Positions 1-5,823 of a DNA stretch of 14,185 bases are shown piece by piece. The stretch lies in contig URCS01000049.1 in assembly GCA_900546455.1 (NCBI GenBank), positions 1-14,185 on the forward strand, written 5' to 3'. Below the pieces are notes generated by a model. The model searched no databases, was not told where the DNA came from, and saw only the letters and a list, made by a program, of their open reading frames with translations. The position numbers and the translations under genes were made by a program. The DNA comes from an uncultured Collinsella sp. (GTDB lineage Bacteria > Actinomycetota > Coriobacteriia > Coriobacteriales > Coriobacteriaceae). Within the stretch, counting starts at the first letter, position 1. Each line of letters opens with the position of its first letter.

Positions 1-726
1 CAGATCGCCCTGGACTCCCCCGTTGCCGGCGAGGGCGTCGTGGGATCCGTGCTGCGCGTGTGCGCCCACGAGTACGCCACCGTCAACGTGGCCTGCACGC
101 AGACGCTCGACGATAGCTGGATCGCACTCGACGATACCGGCCTGTTCCTGGACGAGGGCGCGCGCGTCAACGTGCAACACACCGTCCTGGGTGCCGGCGC
201 CAGCGCCACCGGCCTTGCCGGCGACCTGCTGGGCGATACCGCCAAGGTCACCATCGATACTGACTACCTTGGCGCCCGTGAGCAGGTGCGCGACTTTAAC
301 TACGAGCTGCGCCACCGCGGTCGCAAGACCGAGTGCGAGATCGACGCCAACGGCGTGCTGACCGGCACGTCCAAGAAGGTCTACCGTGGCACCATCGACC
401 TCGTGCACGGCTGCAAGGGTGCCGTCGGCACCGAACGCGAGACGGTGCTCTTGGCCAACAAGGGCGTCGACAACAAGACCATTCCCGTCATTCTCTGCGA
501 CGAGGACGACGTCGCCGGCAACCACGGCGCCACCATCGGTCACGTCCGCGACGAGCAGCTGTTCTACCTCGCCTGCCGCGGTCTTGACCAAAACGCCGCC
601 GAGGACCTGTTCATCCGCGCCAAGCTGGAGGACGCCGCGCTTTCCGCCACCGACGAGCGCACCCGCGCCGGCATCGTCCGCCTGGGCAACAACCTGATCG
701 ACAACTTTGAAGAGGAGCTCGCATGA
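1..726 (+). CDS. sufD: SufD, Fe-S cluster assembly scaffold subunit (5' end outside the window)
   Basis: The frame is open from base 1 and gives 241 C-terminal codons; the start lies to the left of the window. SufD forms the SufBC2D scaffold complex with SufB and the ATPase SufC, on which Fe-S clusters are built in the cytosol. The visible part is the end of the SufB/SufD beta-helix plus the C-terminal helical region. It contains the family block DEDDVAGNHGATIGHVRDEQ followed by LFYLACRGL, equivalent to the DDV-x-x-HGAT...FYL-x-RG signature. The conserved His of HGAT is present, while the residue before it is Asn within GNHGAT where many homologues have C-x-HGAT. The stop overlaps the sufS start by four bases (ATGA), so translation is probably coupled. 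Position before sufS and sufU matches the Gram-positive order sufC-B-D-S-U. SufB is the alternative assignment, but the C-terminal sequence and gene order favour SufD. Confidence 0.9.
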   Translation, partial: QIALDSPVAGEGVVGSVLRVCAHEYATVNVACTQTLDDSWIALDDTGLFLDEGARVNVQHTVLGAGASATGLAGDLLGDTAKVTIDTDYLGAREQVRDFNYELRHRGRKTECEIDANGVLTGTSKKVYRGTIDLVHGCKGAVGTERETVLLANKGVDNKTIPVILCDEDDVAGNHGATIGHVRDEQLFYLACRGLDQNAAEDLFIRAKLEDAALSATDERTRAGIVRLGNNLIDNFEEELA

Positions 727-2048
727 TCGACACCGAGCACGTTAAATGCGACACCTGTACCGCACCGGAGCCTATGGAGCTCGACGCCAGCGACGAGGCC
801 TCGCGCGGCTGGCCTACCGTCGACATCGAGACCAATCCCTACAAGGCGCAATTCCCGCTTTTCCAGCAGCACCCCGAGATCGCCTTCCTCGATAGCGCCG
901 CCACCGCGCAGCGCCCCGCCTGCGTGCTTGACGCCGAACGCGACTTCTACCAGCGCATGAACGCCAACCCCCTGCGCGGCCTGTACTCGCTGTCCGTCGA
1001 GGCAACCGACGCCATCGCGAAGGTCCGCCAGCAGATCGCCGACCTCATCGGCGCCTCACAGGCCAACGAGGTCGTCTTCACCCGCAACACGAGCGAGTCG
1101 CTCAACCTGGTCGCCAAGAGCTTTGCGCCCACAGTGCTCAAACCGGGCGACGAGGTCGTCATCACCATCATGGAGCACCACTCCAACCTGATTCCGTGGC
1201 AGCAGGTCTGCCGCAAGACCGGCGCCAAGCTCGTCTACCTCTACCCCACCAAGACCGGCCAGCTCACCACCGAGGAGGTTCTGTCCAAGGTGGGCCCCAA
1301 GACCAAGATCTTGGCCGTGGGTCAGGTCTCTAACGTTTTGGGCGTTGAGAACCCGGTCAAGAATCTCGGCAAGCTCGTGCACAAGTACGGCGGCTATCTG
1401 GTCGTCGACGGCGCGCAGTCGCTGCCGCACATGCCCGTAAACGTGGCCGACCTGGGAGCCGACTTCTTCGCCTTTAGCGCACACAAGGCCATGGGCCCCA
1501 TGGGCATCGGCGTGCTGTGGGGCAAGATGGACCTGCTCAACGCCATGCCGCCCATGCTTACCGGCGGCGAGATGATCGATTCGGTCACCGAGCAGGACGC
1601 CGTCTGGGCGCCCGTCCCCGAGAAGTTCGAGGCCGGCACGCAGGACGCCGCCGGCATCTTCGCCACGGGCGCCGCCCTTGATTACCTGGTTAACACGGTG
1701 GGTTACGAGAACATCCAGGCCCGCGAGCAGGCACTCGTCCACTATCTGATGGGCGAACTCATGCAGCTCGACTTTGTCCAAATCATCGGTTCCATCTACT
1801 GGGACAACCACCACGGCGTTGTGAGCTTTAACGTCAAGGGAATTCACCCGCACGACGTCGCGAGCATCATGGACATGGACGGCGTCTGCATCCGCGCCGG
1901 CCACCACTGCGCGCAGCCGCTGCTCACCTGGCTGGGCGTCGAGAACCTTGCCTGCTGCCGCGCCAGCGTAGCCTTCTACAACGACAAGGCCGACATCGAC
2001 AAGTTCATCGCCGGCCTGCATCACGTTTGGAGCACGTTCAATGGGTAA
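723..2048 (+). CDS. sufS: SufS, group II cysteine desulfurase
   Basis: This is a PLP enzyme of 441 residues that removes sulfur from L-cysteine and holds it as a persulfide for transfer to SufU. The PLP-binding lysine is K255 in FSAHK, following VVDGAQSLPH, where D229 and Q232 contact the cofactor. The persulfide cysteine is C396 in RAGHHCAQPL, and the C-terminal RASVAFYN block is typical of SufS. The start at 723 is supported by AGGAG five bases upstream and by the four-base overlap with sufD. This start gives an N-terminal extension of about 40 residues before the usual beginning (NPYKAQFPLF...AFLDSAATAQRP). The extension contains a C-x-x-C pair at C9 and C12 and an acidic stretch. A later ATG at 774 would remove the CxxC but has a poorly spaced Shine-Dalgarno. 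The stop overlaps the sufU start. Confidence 0.95.
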   Translation: MIDTEHVKCDTCTAPEPMELDASDEASRGWPTVDIETNPYKAQFPLFQQHPEIAFLDSAATAQRPACVLDAERDFYQRMNANPLRGLYSLSVEATDAIAKVRQQIADLIGASQANEVVFTRNTSESLNLVAKSFAPTVLKPGDEVVITIMEHHSNLIPWQQVCRKTGAKLVYLYPTKTGQLTTEEVLSKVGPKTKILAVGQVSNVLGVENPVKNLGKLVHKYGGYLVVDGAQSLPHMPVNVADLGADFFAFSAHKAMGPMGIGVLWGKMDLLNAMPPMLTGGEMIDSVTEQDAVWAPVPEKFEAGTQDAAGIFATGAALDYLVNTVGYENIQAREQALVHYLMGELMQLDFVQIIGSIYWDNHHGVVSFNVKGIHPHDVASIMDMDGVCIRAGHHCAQPLLTWLGVENLACCRASVAFYNDKADIDKFIAGLHHVWSTFNG

Positions 2049-2475
2049 TCTGTACACCTCCACCACATTTATGGAGCACAACTCGCACCCCGACTATAAG
2101 TACGAGATGGATGCTCCCACGCACGAGCACGACGGCATCAACCCCAGCTGCGGCGACGAGCTCACCTTGCAGCTACGTGTCGAGAACAACGTGATCGAGG
2201 AGGCCTCCTTTACCGGCCACGGCTGCGCCATCAGCCAGGCAAGCGCCGACATCATGGCCGACCTCATCACCGGTGAGACGGTCGAGGAGGCTCGCCGCCT
2301 GGCGGAGCTCTTCCTCGCCATGATCCGCGGCGAGCAGCTCTCCGAGGAAGACCTGGAAGACTTGGACGAAGCCGCCCAGCTCCAGGACATCTCGCACATG
2401 CCCGCCCGCGTCAAATGCGCCGAGCTCGCCTGGCGCACCCTCAACGGCATGCTCACGGGACAAAATAATCAGTAG
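2041..2475 (+). CDS. sufU: SufU, zinc-dependent sulfurtransferase of the SUF system
   Basis: A 144-residue IscU-like protein. In Gram-positive bacteria SufU accepts persulfide sulfur from SufS by exchanging zinc ligands and passes it to SufBCD. The zinc-site residues are visible: C37 and D39 in NPSCGDEL, C62 in TGHGCAISQAS, and C126 in RVKCAELAW. A region of about 20 residues (GEQLSEEDLEDLDEAAQLQD) before the last cysteine corresponds to the insertion that separates SufU from IscU. The ATG overlaps the last eight bases of sufS, so the two are translationally coupled, and the gene is the last of the operon, followed by a hairpin terminator. Length and motifs are normal for SufU. An IscU-type scaffold is less likely given the insertion and the adjacent sufS. 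Confidence 0.95.
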   Translation: MGNLYTSTTFMEHNSHPDYKYEMDAPTHEHDGINPSCGDELTLQLRVENNVIEEASFTGHGCAISQASADIMADLITGETVEEARRLAELFLAMIRGEQLSEEDLEDLDEAAQLQDISHMPARVKCAELAWRTLNGMLTGQNNQ

Positions 2476-2503
2476 TATTTGTCCCAAATCTTAAGTATTT
2501 TGT

Positions 2504-2545
2504 TGGCCGAATCGCTTGGCATGAGCGGTTTGGCCATTTTCTATT
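2504..2545 (+). terminator. Intrinsic terminator of the suf operon
   Basis: A 12-bp stem with two G-U pairs joins TGGCCGAATCGC (2504-2515) and GCGGTTTGGCCA (2525-2536). The loop is nine bases and TTTTCTATT follows on the + strand. It lies 28 bases after the sufU stop and abuts the stop codon of the convergent transposase at 2541. There is no good T run on the opposite strand, so it acts chiefly for suf. Confidence 0.8.
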
Positions 2546-3350
2546 CCGAGAGCTCAGCCTGTGCCTTCACCCGCGCATAAGCGCGCACGATACGAGAGAC
2601 GGTACTTTTGCCAATCCCGGTATACCGCTCAATCTGGCGCACCGTAAAGCCGGCATTGTTCAATCCAACAATAACAGTATCGCGCTGCGCCGGCGGTGCA
2701 GTTTTAACCCCGTTGAGCGGAACCCCGAGACTCTTCGCCAACTTGCCGGCAAAGGCATTGCGTTCCCACTCTGTCTCTTTCATATCGCACAGCGCTGGCT
2801 TGCTGCCGTCGGGCGTCGAAAGCGAATAGGCAATAAAGCCCTCGGCAGAACCAAAAAGCTCAAGCACGCAAGAAGGATCAGAAAATCCCCTCGCGGCATC
2901 TGCCGCATCACTGTCGTAAGCGCGCAGATGCTCCGCAAAGCTGCTCCATGGGTAACGCTCGATTAGGCTCATGCCCGCCTCCTGCGGATCGGCGTGAACG
3001 GAGCGAATAGCCTCCATCACCTGCCAGTCGGTATCGAGCGAGCGCCGGTCAAAACGGTTCTGGAACAGATGCCCTGTGCGCCCCGTGCGTTTATTGAACC
3101 GCCGCGCGTACGTCAAAAGCAGCCGGTGCATCGCCGCGCTCATCGCGTCCTCGTAATCTGCAAGCACCAGACGCACGTGATTGCCCATAAGGCACCAGGC
3201 GATAACCGTCACGCCCGCCTTGCGGCAGCACTCACGCATCAGCTCCAAGAACTCCCACCGGTCTTCATCGCCCTCAAAGATGAGCTGCTTGCCCGTACCG
3301 CGGGCACAGACATGGTAAAAGCCGGTAACCGTTCTCCAAACGCGCTGCAT
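2541..3350 (-). CDS. REP-associated tyrosine transposase (RAYT/TnpA-REP family) with C-terminal helix-turn-helix
   Basis: The protein has 269 residues. The Y1_Tnp/RAYT pattern is clear in residues 1-140: an N-terminal GFYHVCARG strand, AWCLMGNHVRLVL, then YARRFNKRTGRTGHLFQNRF with the candidate nucleophile Y81, then AIRSVHADPQEAG and YPWSSFAEHL. RAYTs are single-domain HUH nucleases thought to act on REP palindromes. A helix-turn-helix-like segment (VRQIERYTGIGKSTVSRIVR) is near residues 237-256. The start at 3350 is chosen because GAAGGGAG lies just upstream and the conserved fold begins there. The frame stays open upstream to an ATG ending at 3563, but that stretch has no family likeness. 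Oddity: the canonical second histidine of the HUH motif is Arg60 (CGT at 3171-3173). Catalysis may be lost or different. The gene stands alone, convergent to suf. Confidence 0.85.
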   Translation of the reverse strand: MQRVWRTVTGFYHVCARGTGKQLIFEGDEDRWEFLELMRECCRKAGVTVIAWCLMGNHVRLVLADYEDAMSAAMHRLLLTYARRFNKRTGRTGHLFQNRFDRRSLDTDWQVMEAIRSVHADPQEAGMSLIERYPWSSFAEHLRAYDSDAADAARGFSDPSCVLELFGSAEGFIAYSLSTPDGSKPALCDMKETEWERNAFAGKLAKSLGVPLNGVKTAPPAQRDTVIVGLNNAGFTVRQIERYTGIGKSTVSRIVRAYARVKAQAELSE

Positions 3351-3383
3351 GGCGCTCCCTTCGCCGGGATCTGCTTGCCATCC

Positions 3384-3412
3384 AATACAGCACGATTGAA
3401 GCGTGCCATCAA
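3384..3412 (-). promoter_or_regulatory. Possible promoter of the transposase gene
   Basis: On the - strand TTGATG (3407-3412) is followed after 17 bases by TGTATT (3384-3389), which matches the -10 consensus only partly (4 of 6). The spacer is itself a small inverted repeat, GCACG-N7-CGTGC. It sits 34 bases upstream of the start at 3350. It is supported only by spacing and partial consensus. Confidence 0.3.
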
Positions 3413-3654
3413 AACATTCACGCAAAACAATACACTCGCGCGGCCAAAGGCAGTAATCAGGCGGCGAACGGCATCGTTGCAACAGGTCAACCCCCGCAAT
3501 GCTTACAAGAGCTGACCAATAGCTTGCCCAAGACGGACCCCCTCTACGGAAGTTCACGACCACAGAACATAGAGTTAAACCGTTTCAATTAAAACTTCAG
3601 GACTTCTCGATGCGAAAACTGAGCCGTTCGCCGAATATTCCGTGCATTTCGCGG

Positions 3655-3753
3655 TATTATAGGGGCTGCATGTCATGTCCCTTTCGAAGGGTCGCCCGGC
3701 AATCGCCAGCCACGACCCCCAAACGGGACGCCAACACGATAGAGAGGAGAGGC
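3655..3753 (+). promoter_or_regulatory. Candidate -10 box and structured 5' leader of the IscU-like/GGGtGRT operon
   Basis: TATTAT at 3655-3660 resembles a -10 box, although no good -35 is seen 16-18 bases upstream. The roughly 90-base leader after it has nested complementarity. GTCCC (3677-3681) can pair with GGGAC (3725-3729), and GGGTCG (3689-3694) pairs perfectly with CGACCC (3713-3718), with an inner GGC/GCC pair around AATC. CCCTT-TCG-AAGGG at 3679-3691 offers a competing small hairpin. The ribosome site is GAGAGGAGAGG at 3742-3752, just before the ATG. Confidence 0.4.
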
Positions 3754-4488
3754 ATGCAGTACTCACAGGAAGTGGAGAACATGTGCCCCGTTGCCAAGGG
3801 TGCATACCACGGCCCCGCACCCATCCCCGAGGAGGGCAAGTGGGTCCAGGCTAAGGAGATTTCCGACATCTCCGGTCTTACGCACGGTGTGGGTTGGTGC
3901 GCACCTCAGCAGGGCGCCTGCAAGCTCACGCTGAACGTCAAGGACGGCATCATCGAGGAGGCCCTCGTTGAGACCATCGGCTGCTCGGGCATGACCCACT
4001 CTGCCGCCATGGCTTCCGAGATCCTTCCCGGTAAGACCATCCTCGAGGCCCTCAACACCGACCTCGTCTGCGACGCCATCAACGTTGCTATGCGCGAGAT
4101 TTTCCTGCAGATCGTTTACGGCCGCAGCCAGACCGCGTTCTCCGAGGGCGGCCTGCCCGTGGGCGCCTCCCTCGACGACCTCGGCAAGGGCCTTCGCTCC
4201 CAGGTCGGCACCATGTTCGGCACCAAGGCCAAGGGCGCTCGTTACCTCGAGCTCGCCCAGGGCTACGTCACCCGCATGGCTCTCAACGACAAGAACGAGA
4301 TCATCGCGTTCGAGTTCCTGAACCTCGGTAAGTTCACCGACGCCGTCAAGGCCGGCAAGACCCCCGAGGAGGCCATCGCTGGCGCTATGGGCCACTATGG
4401 TCAGTGGGAGAACGCTGCCAAGTACATCGACCCGCGCACCGACGAGGAGACTCACTCCGTCGCCAGCGTGTTCCCGGTTCACGAGTAG
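3754..4488 (+). CDS. IscU/NifU-like iron-sulfur scaffold protein, partner of the GGGtGRT protein
   Basis: A 244-residue protein with an IscU-fold core: HGVGWCAPQQGACKLTLNV, a strand-turn IIEEALVETIGCSGMTHSAAM, then LVCDAINVAMREI. Candidate metal ligands are C49, C56, C77 and C106, placed roughly like the three cysteines of IscU. The C-G-D aspartate of SufU/IscU is not evident. After about residue 125 there is a family-specific extension (GGLPVGASLDDLGKGLRSQVGTMFGTK, then a beta/alpha segment) not found in plain IscU. The start at 3754 follows a strong GGAGAGG ribosome site; upstream in-frame ATGs at 3610 and 3670 lack one and would add unrelated sequence. The next gene begins 18 bases after the stop. 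Codon choice is richer in GCT, CGT and GGT than in the suf genes, suggesting high expression. The biochemical role of this family is not established as far as I know; cluster or metal binding is inferred from the fold. Confidence 0.85.
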   Translation: MQYSQEVENMCPVAKGAYHGPAPIPEEGKWVQAKEISDISGLTHGVGWCAPQQGACKLTLNVKDGIIEEALVETIGCSGMTHSAAMASEILPGKTILEALNTDLVCDAINVAMREIFLQIVYGRSQTAFSEGGLPVGASLDDLGKGLRSQVGTMFGTKAKGARYLELAQGYVTRMALNDKNEIIAFEFLNLGKFTDAVKAGKTPEEAIAGAMGHYGQWENAAKYIDPRTDEETHSVASVFPVHE

Positions 4489-4506
4489 AAAGGGAGGGAA
4501 ATAACT

Positions 4507-5511
4507 ATGACTGTTACGTTCGAAGGTTACGAGCGCCGCGCTGACAAGATCAACAAGTGCCTCGCCGACAACGGCATCGCCTCCCTCGAGGAAGCTCTGC
4601 AGATCTGCACCGACAAGGGCTTCAACCCGCGTGAGATCGTCAACAACACCCAGTCCATCGCCTTCCAGAACGCTGAGTGGGCATACACCCTCGGCTGCGC
4701 TCTCGCTGTCAAGCGTGGCGCCAAGTCCGCTTCTGAGGCTGCTGCCATCATCGGCGAGGGCATCCAGGCCTTCACCGTTCCCGGCTCCGTCGCTGAGGAC
4801 CGCAAGGTCGGTCTGGGCCACGGCAACCTGGGCGCTATGCTGCTCTCCGACGACACCGAGTGCTTCGCCTTCCTGGCCGGCCACGAGTCCTTCGCCGCCG
4901 CTGAGGGCGCTATCGGCCTGGCTCTGAACGCCAACAAGGCTCGTAAGAAGCCGCTGCGCGTTATCCTTAACGGTCTGGGCAAGGACGCTGCTCAGATCAT
5001 CGCCCGCATCAACGGCTTCACCTATGTGAAGACCCAGTTCGACTACTACACGGGCGAGCTCAAGGTCGTCGAGACCATCCCCTACTCCGATGGTCCCCGC
5101 GCTGCCGTTAACTGCTACGGCTCCGACGACGTCCGCGAGGGCGTTGCCATCATGTGGCACGAGAACGTCGACATCTCGATCACCGGTAACTCCACCAACC
5201 CCACGCGCTTCCAGCACCCCGTCGCTGGCACCTACAAGAAGGAGCGCATCGAGGCTGGCAAGAAGTACTTCTCCGTCGCTTCTGGTGGCGGCACTGGCCG
5301 TACCCTGCACCCGGACAACATGGGCGCCGGCCCTGCCTCTTACGGCATGACCGACACCATGGGCCGTATGCACTCCGACGCCCAGTTCGCCGGTTCTTCC
5401 TCCGTGCCTGCGCACGTCGACATGATGGGTCTCATCGGCATGGGCAACAACCCCATGGTCGGTGCCACCGTCGCCTGCGCTGTCGCCGTCGAGGAGGCCC
5501 TCAAGGCCTAA
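4507..5511 (+). CDS. GGGtGRT family protein
   Basis: A 334-residue protein named for the signature GGGTGRT, here at residues 260-266 in SVASGGGTGRTLHPDNMGAG. Other conserved-looking blocks are VGLGHGNLGAMLLSDD (101-116), FAFLAGHESFAAAEGAIG (120-137), RVILNGLGKDAAQIIARING (151-170), and a Gly/Met-rich C-terminus, MMGLIGMGNNPMVGATVACAV (306-326). No signal peptide or convincing membrane segment is seen; it is probably cytosolic. The Gly-rich signature and the alternation of hydrophobic and Gly-rich strands suggest nucleotide or cofactor binding, but that is inference. The start has AGGGAGGG 10-16 bases upstream. It is cotranscribed with the IscU-like gene, and these two families are known to occur together in anaerobes. 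Codon use is strongly biased to GCT/CGT/GGT. The function is not known to me. Confidence 0.9.
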   Translation: MTVTFEGYERRADKINKCLADNGIASLEEALQICTDKGFNPREIVNNTQSIAFQNAEWAYTLGCALAVKRGAKSASEAAAIIGEGIQAFTVPGSVAEDRKVGLGHGNLGAMLLSDDTECFAFLAGHESFAAAEGAIGLALNANKARKKPLRVILNGLGKDAAQIIARINGFTYVKTQFDYYTGELKVVETIPYSDGPRAAVNCYGSDDVREGVAIMWHENVDISITGNSTNPTRFQHPVAGTYKKERIEAGKKYFSVASGGGTGRTLHPDNMGAGPASYGMTDTMGRMHSDAQFAGSSSVPAHVDMMGLIGMGNNPMVGATVACAVAVEEALKA

Positions 5512-5546
5512 TCGCGCCCGCGCGATGCTCATATAGTTGAGCTTTG

Positions 5547-5581
5547 GAGCCGCTACCTTTCGAGGTGGCGGCTCTTTTTTA
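5547..5581 (+). terminator. Intrinsic terminator of the GGGtGRT operon
   Basis: An 11-bp stem with one G-U pair joins GAGCCGCTACC (5547-5557) and GGTGGCGGCTC (5564-5574). The loop is TTTCGA, and six T follow at 5575-5580. It begins 36 bases after the stop of the GGGtGRT gene. Confidence 0.92.
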
Positions 5582-5599
5582 TTCACGCTGCCATAAAGT

Positions 5600-5685
5600 A
5601 GTCCATCACCGGTATATCAGTTGCGGTGATATACGGACTGAATAACGCCTTCACATGCCAAAACAGTCCCTATTTCACCGCAACT
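5600..5685. repeat. Intergenic imperfect inverted repeat with 22-base arms, plus nested palindromes
   Basis: The arms at 5619-5640 and 5664-5685 are reverse complements at 20 of 22 positions. The shared core is AGTTGCGGTGA ... GGACTG, and the spacer is 23 bases. The left arm also lies inside a second palindrome: GTATATCA (5612-5619) pairs perfectly with TGATATAC (5627-5634), and AGTCC (5600-5604) with GGACT (5635-5639). A competing pair, ATCACCG (5605-5611) with CGGTGAT (5624-5630), excludes the GTATATCA hairpin. No T run follows, so it is not a terminator. It could be a REP/MITE-like element, an operator, or a structured leader of the FAD gene. Nothing here decides between these. Confidence 0.75.
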
Positions 5686-5823
5686 TATTGAGGGGATGGG
5701 GGCAGAGCGATCGGACACTCTTGACGCCCACCTGCCATATTTGCCCTTTACCGATTTGCCGAGTCTTTGCGACCCCATTGCCGATCACCCGTGCGACAAT
5801 GCGCCGGACGAGAAAGGAATCCG

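Larger units (their letters stand above)
3351..3753. other. 403-bp intergenic region between the transposase and the GGGtGRT operon
   Basis: The region holds the possible transposase promoter (3384-3412), an AT-rich patch around 3568-3600, and the leader of the following operon from about 3655. The - strand frame continuous with the transposase is open to 3563, but its translation resembles no domain and the ribosome site is at 3350. I see no RNA gene or recognisable gene fragment between 3413 and 3600. Confidence 0.5.
5512..5823. other. 312-bp intergenic region between the GGGtGRT gene and the FAD oxidoreductase
   Basis: Apart from the terminator (5547-5581) and the inverted repeat (5600-5685), the region from 5686 to 5823 shows no open frame of interest. 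It has a TTGACG at 5721-5726 without a convincing -10 box at the right distance. The ribosome site GAGAAAGGAA for the next gene is at 5810-5819. I could not place its promoter with confidence. Confidence 0.5.

Noticed and set aside
1056..2081. A 341-codon open frame opposite sufS
   Set aside because: SufS on the + strand is unambiguous, and the antisense translation is Val/Asp/Gly/His-rich without motifs.
2994..3515. A + strand frame overlapping the transposase start region
   Set aside because: It is antisense to the RAYT motifs, has no ribosome site and no recognisable domain.
3351..3563. An upstream extension of the transposase by 71 residues
   Set aside because: The conserved fold begins at MQRVWRTVTGFYHV with a ribosome site directly upstream; the extra stretch has no family likeness.
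3763..5586. A 607-codon open frame on the - strand opposite both GGGtGRT operon genes
   Set aside because: It mirrors the codon positions of the two real genes, is rich in Val/Leu/Gly/Asp as expected for an antisense frame in GC-rich DNA, has no domain likeness and runs through the terminator.
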